Numbered from the stretch's first letter, positions 36,414 through 46,347 are shown. The stretch: 64,000 nt of DNA from CAYXFD01 sp964464175 (GCA_964464175.1 CAYXFD010000001.1:258090-322089); one strand, 5' to 3'. Numbers and translations are program-made. Notes: a model not told the origin generated them from the sequence alone.

Positions 36414-39287
36414 ATGAAGAAGCACTTGATACTAACTATTCTTATGGTTTTTGTTCTTAGTCTGGTACTGGCTGACGAAGCTGCCATAGCTCAGCAGGTA
36501 AACAACATAACTGCTGTTTCAGCTCAAACAGATTCAGATACCGGTCTGAGGCAACCAATGAGAAATTCAAATGATAATTTGCGAGAAGAGACCGTTTTCT
36601 ATCAACAAGGTTTTGATGACGGTTGGGACGGATGGACTTCCGTGGACGGAACTTTACCGGCTGCGATGTGGCATCTGACCGATTGGAATGCTTTCGGCGG
36701 TGAAGGTTATTCCTGGTGGATGGGAGACCCCGAAATCGGGGGCTACAGAAATCTACAATATGTTGTCGTTGATACACCGGAGATATTGGTCACTGCTGCC
36801 AACAGCACCTTGACTTTCAAACTCAATTACAACATTGAACCTCCCGACATTAATGATGACTATGACGGATGGGACGGTGCCAATATCCGGATTTCAACCG
36901 ACGGTGGAGATACCTGGTCTGTCATATCCGGATCTCCTGCTTATAACTGTACTTCCATGTATAGTTTCGGTTTTTCCCACGGAGAAGGTGTAGGTGTTCC
37001 CGGTTGGGGCGGAAGCTCCGATGGTTGGGTAGATGCCTCTTTTGATCTATCCTCTTATGCTGGGCAGGAAGTAATGATAAGATTTGCCTTTGCTTCCGAT
37101 CCGGCAGCAGACACAACTACCAATCCCAGCTGGTTTGGAGTTATGGTCGATAATATCTCCTTAGGAGCTTTTGATCACGATTTTAATGACGGAAATACTC
37201 AGGGTATGGAATCTTCCAGTGTTGTTCCGGTTGGCGGAGATCTATGGCACTTAGATACGACTGTTCCGGCAGCTCCTTCACAACCGAATGCTGCTATTTG
37301 TCAAAATGATCAGGGTTCTTATGACGGCGGGATGTTGAATTATCTGGTTTCGGAATCAGTTACTCTCCCCTCAAGCGGTGATATCCGCGTTGATTTCATG
37401 GTCAGGGGTGAAGTTGATGGTGATTCGGACCTGTTTCCCAATTGCGATTACTGGGGCTGGGAAATATCTCCGGATGACGGAGTTAGCTGGTATGCCATGA
37501 GCAATCCCTATAATGATCCTAATGGATCAAATTTTGTCTATATCGATGTCCCGGATATGTGGAGTTCTATGGTAGGCAGTTATGGATTAGACGGATATAT
37601 CTCCGATTATGCCGGATATACGGTTAAATTCAGAGTTTATCTGAAATCTATTGATCATACACCTGTTGGTGAAGGTTTGATGCTTGATGACTTCACAATC
37701 TATCATACCGAATATCTTCCGGTTCCGGGAAATCTCAGTGCTGAGGTGGAAGAACAAATGGTACATCTGCAATGGACACCCCCGGGAGCCGGTGGTTCTG
37801 AAGGTTGGATTCACTGGGATAATGGCGTTAATAATACAGGAATTGGTCTGTCTGATGAAGGTGGAGTCTTCGATGTCGCTGCAAAATTCACGCGACAGGA
37901 TCTTGACCCTTATGTTAATGGTTACATTACGACAATAAAATTTTTCCCCCGGGAAGCTTCTCCAACCTATTCTTTGAAGATCTGGCAAGGAGTCAGTGGG
38001 AATCAATTAGCTTATGAACAAGACTTAGCCAGTGTTACTCCAATGGAATGGAATGAGGTAGCATTGACCGAACCGGTATTAATTGAATTCGGTGAAGATT
38101 ACTGGGTAGGTTACACAGTTGATCAGGCACCTGGCATTTTCCCCGCAGGTGCAGATTCCGGTCCTCATGTACCCGGAAAAGGCGATATGATCCGTACCGG
38201 TGCCTCTTGGGGCAGTTTGTTTGATGCTTCAACTGGATCAATCGATGTGAATTGGAACATCCAGGCTTTGGTAGAGATTCCTGTTGACAGACATACTGTG
38301 AAAGTGAGCAATCTTAGACCGGACGAGATAACCGGTTTTAATATCTATCATTCAAGTGCCTCAGGAACCGGTTATACTCTTATAGGGACTGTTGATGATG
38401 ATGTTGCGAACTTTACTCATGACGATCCTTTAACCGGAGAGATGAACTATTATGTTGTCTCGGCACTCTATGATACAAGCGAATCTGGTTATTCTAATGA
38501 GGCATCCGCTTTTGTTTTACCGGATACTTCCCATGAATTCCTTTATGATGACGGAACAGCCGAATCAGGCTATAATGTCGGGAACCAGAATCATGTAGCA
38601 GTGAAGTTTATTCCAACCTTCCTGGAAGAGTCTCAGTTAACTTATGTTAAGATCTATGTTCATACGAAGCGTACTGCTCCGATGATTGTGAAAGTTTGGG
38701 AAGATGACGGCGGAGTTCCTGCCGAGTTTGCTTTAGTCCAGTTCATGTATCCGGCATCTCAGGTACAGGAAGGGTGGAACTATATTCCTATCCCGGCAGC
38801 TAATCCTGTATATTTCTCTGAAGGTTACTTCTTTGTTGGTGTCTTGGAAGGGGCGAATGCTTCTGCAGTAGGAGTTGATGAGGATACAGTGAGCAGCAGT
38901 TATACGAAAATTGGCAGCAATGCCTGGTCTTCTTTCCAGAATGGTAACTTCATGATCAGGGCTATCATTGACGGAATGACAAACAGCGAAGAGGAGTTAC
39001 TGCCGGTAACTGAAAGACTGTCGGTAAGAAATTATCCTAATCCTTTTAACCCTGAAACAACAATCAAGATGAATCTTCCGGAAGGATCACAGGTAACTCT
39101 GAACATCTATAATCTTAAAGGACAGTTAGTTCGATCTTTAGTGAGCGATTATCTTCCCGCCGGAGAACACCGGGTTGTTTGGGATGGAACTGATAATAAA
39201 GGTAATCAGGGAGCAAGCGGTCTCTATTTTTATCGTCTGGAAAGCAATGGTCAGACTCTGAATAAAAGAATGCTGCTCTTGAAATAG
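36414..39287 (+). CDS. Secreted choice-of-anchor J / FN3 protein with C-terminal sorting domain
   Basis: A 957-residue exported protein with a signal peptide (about 1-24, LMVFVLSLVLADEA). Two related beta-sandwich blocks with the pattern QGFDDGWDGW...MWHLTDW (first) and DFNDGNTQG...LWHLDT (second) are MAM/choice-of-anchor J type (about 45-430). They are followed by a fibronectin-like module and PPD-type segments; the last 80 residues (YPNPFNPET...LRSLVSDYLPAG...YFYRLES) are the FlgD-like/T9SS type A domain that sorts proteins to the surface. GGAGG lies nine bases before ATG 36414. It is probably an adhesin or matrix protein. The subtilase downstream has the same C-terminal domain. Confidence 0.88.
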   Translation: MKKHLILTILMVFVLSLVLADEAAIAQQVNNITAVSAQTDSDTGLRQPMRNSNDNLREETVFYQQGFDDGWDGWTSVDGTLPAAMWHLTDWNAFGGEGYSWWMGDPEIGGYRNLQYVVVDTPEILVTAANSTLTFKLNYNIEPPDINDDYDGWDGANIRISTDGGDTWSVISGSPAYNCTSMYSFGFSHGEGVGVPGWGGSSDGWVDASFDLSSYAGQEVMIRFAFASDPAADTTTNPSWFGVMVDNISLGAFDHDFNDGNTQGMESSSVVPVGGDLWHLDTTVPAAPSQPNAAICQNDQGSYDGGMLNYLVSESVTLPSSGDIRVDFMVRGEVDGDSDLFPNCDYWGWEISPDDGVSWYAMSNPYNDPNGSNFVYIDVPDMWSSMVGSYGLDGYISDYAGYTVKFRVYLKSIDHTPVGEGLMLDDFTIYHTEYLPVPGNLSAEVEEQMVHLQWTPPGAGGSEGWIHWDNGVNNTGIGLSDEGGVFDVAAKFTRQDLDPYVNGYITTIKFFPREASPTYSLKIWQGVSGNQLAYEQDLASVTPMEWNEVALTEPVLIEFGEDYWVGYTVDQAPGIFPAGADSGPHVPGKGDMIRTGASWGSLFDASTGSIDVNWNIQALVEIPVDRHTVKVSNLRPDEITGFNIYHSSASGTGYTLIGTVDDDVANFTHDDPLTGEMNYYVVSALYDTSESGYSNEASAFVLPDTSHEFLYDDGTAESGYNVGNQNHVAVKFIPTFLEESQLTYVKIYVHTKRTAPMIVKVWEDDGGVPAEFALVQFMYPASQVQEGWNYIPIPAANPVYFSEGYFFVGVLEGANASAVGVDEDTVSSSYTKIGSNAWSSFQNGNFMIRAIIDGMTNSEEELLPVTERLSVRNYPNPFNPETTIKMNLPEGSQVTLNIYNLKGQLVRSLVSDYLPAGEHRVVWDGTDNKGNQGASGLYFYRLESNGQTLNKRMLLLK

Positions 39288-39305
39288 TGAAAGAAGAGAA
39301 TAAGA

Positions 39306-39335
39306 CAAAACACCGGAGCATGCTCCGGTGTTTTG
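39306..39335 (+). terminator. Perfect palindromic terminator
   Basis: CAAAACACCGGAGCA and its mirror TGCTCCGGTGTTTTG form a 30-base perfect palindrome just after the secreted-protein stop (39287); the arm ends in TTTT on the plus strand. It separates the two secreted-protein genes. Confidence 0.85.
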
Positions 39336-39362
39336 CTCTGATCCAAGATTAAGGAGATTTAA

Positions 39363-42300
39363 ATGTCAAAAGTACTTATCATAGCAGCATTACTGACTCT
39401 GGTAATAAGCAGTCTGGCGGCTGCGGATTTACCCTTTATTGAAGAATACTTTTATCCCCGCTCGGTTATAGTTGCCTTTACACAGGAAGCAATAGGTAAT
39501 CGTTATGGCGAGATAGATGTTTCTTATCATGAGGGATTAATAAGGACTCATCTTTCTGATCTGAACAGATTAGCAGAGGAATACAGAATAGTTGATTTGG
39601 TTCAGATGCATGAGTTTGTAACCCATCTTGATTGGAATGACGAGGGAATATACCTGCAGAATATATATCGTATTGTTCTGGAAAAAAATGAAAACATAGA
39701 AGAATTACAGGCTGCATTAACCCGGACAAAAGATGTTATTTTTGCTGAATACGAAACAATAAACCGGACAAGAGAACTCTTCATTCCGAATGATCCTGAC
39801 TATTATCTGCAATGGCAGCATCCGAAAATGAAAATGCCTCAGGCCTGGAACTATGTTCAGGGAAGCAGTGAGGTAGTGGTTGCTATAACCGATACGGGCG
39901 TTAAGTGGAATCATGTAGATCTGAGAGATAATATCTGGATCAATGAGCCAGAATTAGCCGGGATAACTATTGATTGGGACAATGGTATGATCTACGGTGG
40001 AGATGGAATTGATAATGATCAAAACGGCTATATTGATGATATCATCGGTTGGGATTTTGTCGAACAGAATAACAATCCCTATCAGTCACACCCGGATAAC
40101 CAGCATGGTACGCATGTTGCCGGTTGTGCCGGTGCTGTGGGGAATAACGGTATTGGAGTTACCGGTACTGCCATAAATGTCTCTCTAATGTCGTGTAAGG
40201 GCGCCCCATCTCATGCTCCGAGTGGGGGAGTACAGTATGGATATAACCAAATCCAGTATGCTGCCCAGAGTGGAGCCGATATAATAAACTGTAGTTGGGG
40301 CGGACCCGGAAGCGGTACATACCCCAATTCAGTTATTAACTATGCAACTGCACTTGGTTCTCTGGTTATTGCAGCTGCCGGTAACAGTGATCTGGAACAT
40401 GGTGGTTCTTACCAGGATTATCCTGCAGATGCTGAGAATGCCTTTTGCGTAGCTTCTACCGATCAGAACGACGTTAAAACCTATTTTTCCGATTATGGTG
40501 ATCCGATCGATATTTCTGCACCCGGCATCAATATCCGCTCTACCTGGTATAACAGCCAGGGGAATGATAGTTATCATTCCACACAGGGAACTTCTATGTC
40601 TTCTCCGATAGTAGCTGGAGTTGCTGCTTTAGTAAAAACCCTGCATCCGGAATTAGATCCTGTAGCTCTTAAGAATCGGATCATGGATAATGCGGATTAC
40701 ATTGATGATCTGAATCCTGATTATGCCGGACTGTTAGGTACTGGCAGAGTTAATGCTTTTAAAGCTGCGATGTATGATAAAATTCCGCATATCACAATTT
40801 ACAATCATTCTGTACATGAGCATTCGGGAGACGGTGATGGGATATCCAATCCCGGTGAAGAAATAAATCTAAGGTTTAACCTCTATAATGAGATTTTTTG
40901 GCTCTCCGCCACGGGAGTGACAGGTATAATAACCACAGATATGCCAGGAGTTGAGATACTTGTGGGAACGGTTAACTTTCCTGATATCAATGGTGGTTCA
41001 ATAGTAGGAAACACCAATGAACCTTTCCGTTTTTCCACTGACCCTACTATTTCGGAGCTGACAATACCCTTCACTCTGACAATAACGGCAAATCAGGGAA
41101 ATCCTTTCCCTTATGAGATATCTTTCGAACAGGAAGTAACACTGTCGCTTCAACGGTCGGGATGGCCGTTGCAATTGTCAGGAATTTCATCTACTTCTGC
41201 AGCTTTGGTAGATTTAGACGGCAGTGGAACAAGAGAACTGATCTTTGGAGATCCACAGGGTAATTTACGGGTAGTTAATACTAACAAGAACCCTCTTCCC
41301 GGTTTTCCTGTTAATGTCGGAACCAATATCACCTCAGCAATTGCAGTCGCTGATCTGAACAACAACAATAATGCCGAAATAGTGGTAAATTCTCAGAATG
41401 ACGGAATAATTAGCTGTGTTGACACCTCTGGCACTATCCTTTTCCAGTACAATGCAGGGGGTCAGCTTAGGACTAATCCTATGCTTGTTGACGTTAATAA
41501 TAACGGTAATCTGGAAATAGTTGCCTTAACCTTTTCCAATCCCCGTTTGATTATTCTTAATCATGACGGCAGCGATTATCCCGGCTTTCCGGTATCAATT
41601 AGCGGTGCCGTCTTAGCCTCTCCCGCAACAGCAGACCTGAACGGAGACGGCCATAAAGAGATAGTCTTTGCCACCAGTACCGGGTCATTGCATGCTATAT
41701 CAACCTCTTCCGGACAGGATATTTCCGGCTGGCCGCAAACGCTTAACTCAGCTTCATGGAACGGCCCTGTTGTCGGGGATGTTACCGGTAATGGTCAACC
41801 CGATGTTGTGGTTGCAACGATTCCGGGAATGGTCTATGCATTCAATAGCCAGGGGAATGAGATTTTCACTAAAACGGTTGGTAATCAGGTCAGATCGGGT
41901 ATTTTGGTACATGATCTGAACAATGATGGTAACAATGAAGTTATTTTCGCAGATATGAACGGTAATATCTATGCAACTGACAGTTCTGGCACTAACTGGG
42001 GTGTATTCCCGGTTAATACAGGATCGCCAATCGAATCTACTCCTGTCCTTGCAGACATGAACAGAGACGGTAATCTTGACATTATCTACGGAGATAATGA
42101 CGGTTATCTCCATTCGATCAATCTTTCCGGACAAGAAACAGCGAACTTCCCGATATTTATTGGTGGCGGCAGCATTACAGTAAGTCCGGCGATTGCCTCT
42201 TTTGATGGAACCAGTAAGCCGGATATTCTTGTCCCCAATGGAAATGGATTCAATTGTATCGACTATAAACGATATATCGGAGAAATAGGCTGGGGCTTTT

Positions 42301-42656
42301 TTAAAGGCAGCAATAGAAGAACCGGGAATTATTTCGACAAAACATCGACTGATGAGATACCTGAAGATAACATAATAATGGTAACGAGATTACACGGAAA
42401 CTATCCTAATCCTTTCAATCCGGACACAAGGATCAGTTTTAGTCTTGCAGAAGATAGTGAAGTGTCGGTCACCATTTATAATATCAAAGGACAGCAGGTA
42501 AGAAGTCTGGTGTCCGATTATCTGAGCAGAGGTGATCATACCATAAATTGGAATGGCACGGATGACAGGGGAAGAGATGTCGGTACCGGGATGTATTTCT
42601 ACCGGTTACAGACCAATGATTACGAGAAGACCCGTAAAATGATGTTACTCAAATAG
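39363..42656 (+). CDS. Secreted S8 subtilisin-like protease with FG-GAP repeats and C-terminal sorting domain
   Basis: A 1097-residue exported protease. Signal peptide about 1-21; a propeptide to about 140; the S8 catalytic domain has Asp177 (AITDTGVKW), His248 (QHGTHVAG), oxyanion Asn341 (AAGNS) and Ser411 (GTSMSSPIVAG). A second region (about 600-980) carries FG-GAP/VCBS-like repeats (LVDLDGSGTRELIFGD, VADLNNNNNAEIVV, DLNGDGHKEIVFAT). The last 80 residues form the same FlgD-like sorting domain as the previous protein (YPNPFNPDT, VRSLVSDYLSRG, YFYRLQ). It should be cell-surface or extracellular, and fits a life on protein. AAGGAG precedes ATG 39363. Confidence 0.94.
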   Translation: MSKVLIIAALLTLVISSLAAADLPFIEEYFYPRSVIVAFTQEAIGNRYGEIDVSYHEGLIRTHLSDLNRLAEEYRIVDLVQMHEFVTHLDWNDEGIYLQNIYRIVLEKNENIEELQAALTRTKDVIFAEYETINRTRELFIPNDPDYYLQWQHPKMKMPQAWNYVQGSSEVVVAITDTGVKWNHVDLRDNIWINEPELAGITIDWDNGMIYGGDGIDNDQNGYIDDIIGWDFVEQNNNPYQSHPDNQHGTHVAGCAGAVGNNGIGVTGTAINVSLMSCKGAPSHAPSGGVQYGYNQIQYAAQSGADIINCSWGGPGSGTYPNSVINYATALGSLVIAAAGNSDLEHGGSYQDYPADAENAFCVASTDQNDVKTYFSDYGDPIDISAPGINIRSTWYNSQGNDSYHSTQGTSMSSPIVAGVAALVKTLHPELDPVALKNRIMDNADYIDDLNPDYAGLLGTGRVNAFKAAMYDKIPHITIYNHSVHEHSGDGDGISNPGEEINLRFNLYNEIFWLSATGVTGIITTDMPGVEILVGTVNFPDINGGSIVGNTNEPFRFSTDPTISELTIPFTLTITANQGNPFPYEISFEQEVTLSLQRSGWPLQLSGISSTSAALVDLDGSGTRELIFGDPQGNLRVVNTNKNPLPGFPVNVGTNITSAIAVADLNNNNNAEIVVNSQNDGIISCVDTSGTILFQYNAGGQLRTNPMLVDVNNNGNLEIVALTFSNPRLIILNHDGSDYPGFPVSISGAVLASPATADLNGDGHKEIVFATSTGSLHAISTSSGQDISGWPQTLNSASWNGPVVGDVTGNGQPDVVVATIPGMVYAFNSQGNEIFTKTVGNQVRSGILVHDLNNDGNNEVIFADMNGNIYATDSSGTNWGVFPVNTGSPIESTPVLADMNRDGNLDIIYGDNDGYLHSINLSGQETANFPIFIGGGSITVSPAIASFDGTSKPDILVPNGNGFNCIDYKRYIGEIGWGFFKGSNRRTGNYFDKTSTDEIPEDNIIMVTRLHGNYPNPFNPDTRISFSLAEDSEVSVTIYNIKGQQVRSLVSDYLSRGDHTINWNGTDDRGRDVGTGMYFYRLQTNDYEKTRKMMLLK

Positions 42657-42698
42657 GAAAGCATCAGATTACTTAGGTTTTCGGGGTTATAAAAAAAA

Positions 42699-42725
42699 GG
42701 GGTTCTTTTTCAGAACCCCTTTTTT
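42699..42725 (+). terminator. Intrinsic terminator after the subtilase gene
   Basis: GGGGTTCT (42699-42706) and AGAACCCC (42712-42719) form an 8-bp stem, extended by A-T pairs with the flanking A and T runs (42693-42698 and 42720-42725). It is 43 bases after the stop. Confidence 0.85.
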
Positions 42726-42843
42726 AATCCAATAATTAACCTGGTGTAAGCAAGAGTAGGCTCTTGACCGAAGCCAGGTTTTTAGTCATACCAACCGGAA
42801 CTTTTTCAATCTGAACAACAGCAATGAAAAGTCCAGAAGGGAG

Positions 42844-43299
42844 TTAGTTATCCTTTAAGACGTAGTCGTCATAGAGTTTTTCAAATTTGAGCTTATGACC
42901 GGCTTCTTCAGCAGCGAGTCTTGCGAATAACTTGCTCAGTTCTTCATCCTCTTCTGCAAAACGGTTTGCCAGATCACGATAAAGAAGATTAGCCTTATCC
43001 TCTCTTTGCATGGCAATTAGAAGGATGTTGTGATAAGAATCGGGCTTAATATCTTCATCTGTGAGATAATCAACTACCTTTAAGTCTTTAACTGTTTTAC
43101 TCCCAATTTCCGTGAAATTTTTCTGACGCATCTTTTCTAAGATCAGGATATGTCCTTTCTCCATATTCTCCAGTTCTTGCAGCATGGTTTTATAGGCTGT
43201 GAATTTCACCGATTTCTGCAGATCATGATAAAAATCAACAGCTTCTCTTTCCCTTTCTACAGCAAAATCGAGTATTTTGTTAAATGTTATCTTATCCAT
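42844..43299 (-). CDS. Ferritin-like diiron protein (rubrerythrin-type, no rubredoxin domain)
   Basis: A 151-residue four-helix protein. The carboxylate/His ligands of a diiron centre are in place: EREREAVDFY, ELENMEKGH, the EDKANLLYRD helix and AAEEAGHKLKF. No rubredoxin domain follows. It resembles the rubrerythrin-like erythrin proteins of anaerobes that reduce peroxide, but the partner is unknown. A terminator (43354-43390) lies between it and the oxygen-defence operon, so it is a separate unit. Confidence 0.85.
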   Translation of the reverse strand: MDKITFNKILDFAVEREREAVDFYHDLQKSVKFTAYKTMLQELENMEKGHILILEKMRQKNFTEIGSKTVKDLKVVDYLTDEDIKPDSYHNILLIAMQREDKANLLYRDLANRFAEEDEELSKLFARLAAEEAGHKLKFEKLYDDYVLKDN

Positions 43300-43353
43300 T
43301 CATTATCTCCTATCTTTCTCGCTCTGGTTACTTTATTGATATACCAGTAACTG

Positions 43354-43390
43354 AAAAAAAGGCTGTCCCGTTAAATCTAACAAGACAGCC
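43354..43390 (-). terminator. Terminator of the oxygen-defence operon
   Basis: GGCTGTC (43361-43367) and GACAGCC (43384-43390) pair, with an inner GTTA/TAAC pair; on the minus strand the hairpin is followed by a run of T (43354-43360). It lies 10 bases past the rubredoxin stop. Confidence 0.8.
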
Positions 43391-43399
43391 AGGATCATT

Positions 43400-43543
43400 T
43401 TAGGCTTCATAAGGACTGAACATGTCTTTGCCTACACCGCAAACCGGACATGTATAATCCTCCGGCAGTTTTTCGAACGGAATATTATCATTCTCTACCG
43501 GATCATAAACGAAGCCACAAGCATCACAAATGTACTTTTGCAT
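43400..43543 (-). CDS. Rubredoxin (47 residues)
   Basis: A short iron-sulfur electron carrier. The iron ligands Cys6, Cys9, Cys32, Cys35 lie in ICDACGFVYDP and TCPVCGVGK, with the YDP and PVC motifs of typical rubredoxins. It would pass electrons to rubrerythrin, desulfoferrodoxin or the flavodiiron protein. GGAGG sits five bases before the start. It is 114 bases after the rubrerythrin stop and is the last gene of the oxygen-defence operon, closed by a hairpin. Confidence 0.95.
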   Translation of the reverse strand: MQKYICDACGFVYDPVENDNIPFEKLPEDYTCPVCGVGKDMFSPYEA

Positions 43544-43657
43544 ATTACCTCCATGGTTTTTTATTAACTGAACAACTTCCCTTTAAAAAACTAAGGGGAC
43601 ACACTACTTTCCTCATTACCAAGAACTCTGTTGTCTATTGTTCGGAGACACAACGTC

Positions 43658-44248
43658 TTAGTAGTTTTCGATAAAGACCTGGAAATACTTTCTGTCATGT
43701 TTACAGACAGGACATTCCTCCGGTGCTTCAGCACATTCCACTACATGACCGCAATTAGTGCATATCCATTGAACTTTACTCTCTTTGCGGAATATCTGTT
43801 CATTTAGTAAATTTTTATGAAGCTTACGGTAGCGGGCTTCGTGTCGTTTTTCGACTAAAGCAACCAGCCGGAAGGTATCAGCGGCTTCTTTAAATCCTTC
43901 CTCTTCGGCTGTTTGGGCAAATGAAGGATAAAGATCTGACCATTCTTCATTTTCACCGGCGGCTGCATAAGCCAGGTTCTTGATAGTTTCAGGTGATAAA
44001 GCTGCCGGATATGAAGCCTGAATTTCTACCGGCATACCCTCCAAACCATTCTTGATCAATTGTTTCAAAAACAGTTTGGCATGTTCTTTTTCGTTTTCAG
44101 CTGTCTCTAAAAAGATATCCGCAATCTGCAGATAACCCTGCTTTTTGGCGACAGAGGCATAGAAGGTATACCTCATTCTTGCCTGAGATTCTCCGGCAAA
44201 GGCTTTCATTAGGTTTTCAGCTGTCTTTGATTCTGCAAAAGGTATCAT
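43658..44248 (-). CDS. rbr: Rubrerythrin
   Basis: A 196-residue peroxidase: an erythrin four-helix domain with diiron ligands Glu20, Glu53, His56 (GESQARMRY, NEKEH) and further ligands in ENEEWSD and VEKRHEARY, and a C-terminal rubredoxin domain (ICTNCGHV...CPVCKHD). It reduces hydrogen peroxide in anaerobes using rubredoxin electrons. I start at ATG 44248, seven bases after AAGGAG; the longer frame to 44281 overlaps desulfoferrodoxin. It lies 20 bases after desulfoferrodoxin. Confidence 0.94.
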   Translation of the reverse strand: MIPFAESKTAENLMKAFAGESQARMRYTFYASVAKKQGYLQIADIFLETAENEKEHAKLFLKQLIKNGLEGMPVEIQASYPAALSPETIKNLAYAAAGENEEWSDLYPSFAQTAEEEGFKEAADTFRLVALVEKRHEARYRKLHKNLLNEQIFRKESKVQWICTNCGHVVECAEAPEECPVCKHDRKYFQVFIENY

Positions 44249-44268
44249 CAAGCACTCCTTCTTTTCAT

Positions 44269-44646
44269 TCATTTTTTCCACAAGCTGTGAATATTACAAA
44301 ATTCACGCACTTCGGATATTTCATTTAATGCGACTGGAAATTCTGCCTGCGGCTTGTCTCCAGGTTTTAACTCGGCACGGTAAACCATCTTTGGGGTGAG
44401 AACCTCGATGAATTTGATATGATGCTTTTCTTCCATCGGATGTTCTACTGACCCGACCTTAACCATAACACCCCCGTCTGTTTCTTCAACCACAGGAACA
44501 TGTTTTTCCAAACCCTGATCTTCTGTCTTTGCTGTAAGTTTTAACATATCCTGCCCACAGCAGACCAACGCCGGGCTTCCTTCCTGAACTATTTCAACGA
44601 GATTGTGACATATTTCACAGTAGTATAATTCTCTTAAAACGGTCAT
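44269..44646 (-). CDS. dfx: Desulfoferrodoxin / superoxide reductase (2Fe-SOR)
   Basis: A 125-residue superoxide reductase. The N-terminal desulforedoxin site has Cys10, Cys13, Cys29, Cys30 (LYYCEICH, LVCCGQ). The catalytic iron ligands are His49 (EKHVP), His69, His75, His120 and Cys117 (EFCNIHSLW), with Lys48 in place. It reduces superoxide to peroxide without forming oxygen. It lies between ferritin (13 bases upstream) and rubrerythrin. Confidence 0.95.
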   Translation of the reverse strand: MTVLRELYYCEICHNLVEIVQEGSPALVCCGQDMLKLTAKTEDQGLEKHVPVVEETDGGVMVKVGSVEHPMEEKHHIKFIEVLTPKMVYRAELKPGDKPQAEFPVALNEISEVREFCNIHSLWKK

Positions 44647-44659
44647 TGTTACCTCCTGA

Positions 44660-45148
44660 TTATTTTCTGTTGGCTAATTCCCTGTCCAGCATGATGAGAC
44701 CCATGCCGCTATCTCCAATATAGGTAAATTTGTCGAGTATCCCCATTACGCTGGCTTCTTCTTCGACCTGTTCATCTACGAACCATCTGAGAAAGCTCGC
44801 GGTTGCATGCTCTTTCTCTTTGGCAGCTATTTCTACCAGTTTATTGATAGAGTCAGTTACTAACTGTTCATGTTCCAGTGCCAGTTCAAACAACTGTTTC
44901 ACCGATTTAAAATCACTTTTAGGCTGCTTGATGGCTTCCAAGATTACCCTTCCACCTTTGTCATTAATGAAATTATAGATCTTCATGGCATGAGTAAACT
45001 CCTCAGCCGATTGAGCACGGAACCATTGAGCTATTCCGCCTAACCCGATCGAATCGGCATAGGCAGCCATAGAGAGATAAAGATACATGGCATAAAGCTC
45101 CTTGTTGAGCTGTCCGTTTAGTTGAGTTTCGATTTTCTTGTTGAACAT
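44660..45148 (-). CDS. ftnA: Ferritin (non-heme, FtnA type)
   Basis: A 162-residue ferritin that oxidises and stores iron in a 24-mer shell. Ferroxidase ligands Glu17 (NKELYAMYLY) and the E-x-x-H pair in SAEEFTHAMK are visible, as are HEQLVTDSINKL and the EEEASVMGILDK helix. Full length for the family. It lies 32 bases after the flavodiiron gene and removes free iron that would feed Fenton chemistry. Confidence 0.94.
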   Translation of the reverse strand: MFNKKIETQLNGQLNKELYAMYLYLSMAAYADSIGLGGIAQWFRAQSAEEFTHAMKIYNFINDKGGRVILEAIKQPKSDFKSVKQLFELALEHEQLVTDSINKLVEIAAKEKEHATASFLRWFVDEQVEEEASVMGILDKFTYIGDSGMGLIMLDRELANRK

Positions 45149-45180
45149 AAATCCTCCTTTAATTTCAACGTCTTATTTAT

Positions 45181-46347
45181 TTACTTCTGTATTAATCGGG
45201 AGATATCGTTTGTTATCTCATCAAGCCTGTCCTGATCGGGTACATATTGCACCTTTATCGCAGGCAGGAGTTCATACTTACAATTTTCAAATTCTTTCTC
45301 TATGATCCCTATGCTCTGTCCTCCCCAGCCGTAAGAACCGAAGGCCAACGAAATCCTGTCGGGAGGTGCTAAACCTTTGAGATAAGTCAAAAACGCTGAG
45401 ACTGTCGGGAGGATGTTATTATTTAGGGTTGGTGAGCCCAGACAGAGATATTGGGCATCGATCAGGGATGTCATGATATCAGAGATATGGTTTGCTTGCA
45501 GATTCAGCATTTCCACAGGGATGTGATTGAGTTCAAACCCTTGCATTATTGCGTAGGCTATCTTTTCTGTTGATTTCCACATTGTGTCATAAACAATAAC
45601 TGCTTTTCTTTCGGTTTCGTTTCCTGCCCATTTTGCATACCTACGTTTTATCTCGCCAATATTTTTTCGCCATATCAGACCGTGACTCGGAGCTATCAGA
45701 TCAAGAGAAAGAGAATCGACAACAGGAAGGATTTTTTGTACCTGCTTCCCATAAGGTAAGACAATGTTGGCATAATACTTCTTAGCCTCTTCATAAACGA
45801 TACCGATAGGAAGTTCATCGTCAAAACGTTCGGTAGAAGATATGTGTTGCCCGAAAGCATCGTTAGAGAAAAGAATTCTGTCGTCGGGTGAGTAGGTTAC
45901 CATGTTATCAGGCCAGTGAACCATCGGGGTATGGACAAATTGAAACTTTCTCCCACCGATTTCAACTGTTTCATTGTTCTGCACGACCCGGAAATTCCAG
46001 TCTTTCTTATAGTGTAATCTTAGTCCTTTTTCTCCATTTGGGGAAGTGATAATAACAATGTTAGGATTCATTTCTACTAATCTGGGTAATGACCCTGAAT
46101 GATCCATTTCAACGTGATTCTGAATAATGAAATCAATCTTTCGGGGGTCAATAATTCTGGCGATTCTGGAGATTAACTGATCGTAGAGAGGAGTCTTCAC
46201 ACTATCTATCAGTATATTCTTTTCACCCCTGATCAGATAAGCATTATAGGAAGAACCCCGCTGGGTAAGGTAACCGTGAAAGTTTCTCAGGTCCCAGTCT
46301 ATACCCCCGACCCAATAAACATTTTTCTTGATCTCAACCGGTAACAT
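45181..46347 (-). CDS. Flavodiiron protein (FprA/A-type flavoprotein)
   Basis: A 388-residue protein reducing O2 to water or NO to N2O. The N-terminal metallo-beta-lactamase-like domain carries the diiron motif NHVEMDHSGS (His78, Glu80, Asp82, His83) and later HWPDNM; the C-terminal flavodoxin domain starts VIVYDTMWKST (about residue 250). The start is the ATG at 46347; its first base is the last base of the mutM stop codon (TAATG), giving coupled translation. No rubredoxin domain is fused, so the separate rubredoxin downstream could supply electrons. Confidence 0.93.
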   Translation of the reverse strand: MLPVEIKKNVYWVGGIDWDLRNFHGYLTQRGSSYNAYLIRGEKNILIDSVKTPLYDQLISRIARIIDPRKIDFIIQNHVEMDHSGSLPRLVEMNPNIVIITSPNGEKGLRLHYKKDWNFRVVQNNETVEIGGRKFQFVHTPMVHWPDNMVTYSPDDRILFSNDAFGQHISSTERFDDELPIGIVYEEAKKYYANIVLPYGKQVQKILPVVDSLSLDLIAPSHGLIWRKNIGEIKRRYAKWAGNETERKAVIVYDTMWKSTEKIAYAIMQGFELNHIPVEMLNLQANHISDIMTSLIDAQYLCLGSPTLNNNILPTVSAFLTYLKGLAPPDRISLAFGSYGWGGQSIGIIEKEFENCKYELLPAIKVQYVPDQDRLDEITNDISRLIQK

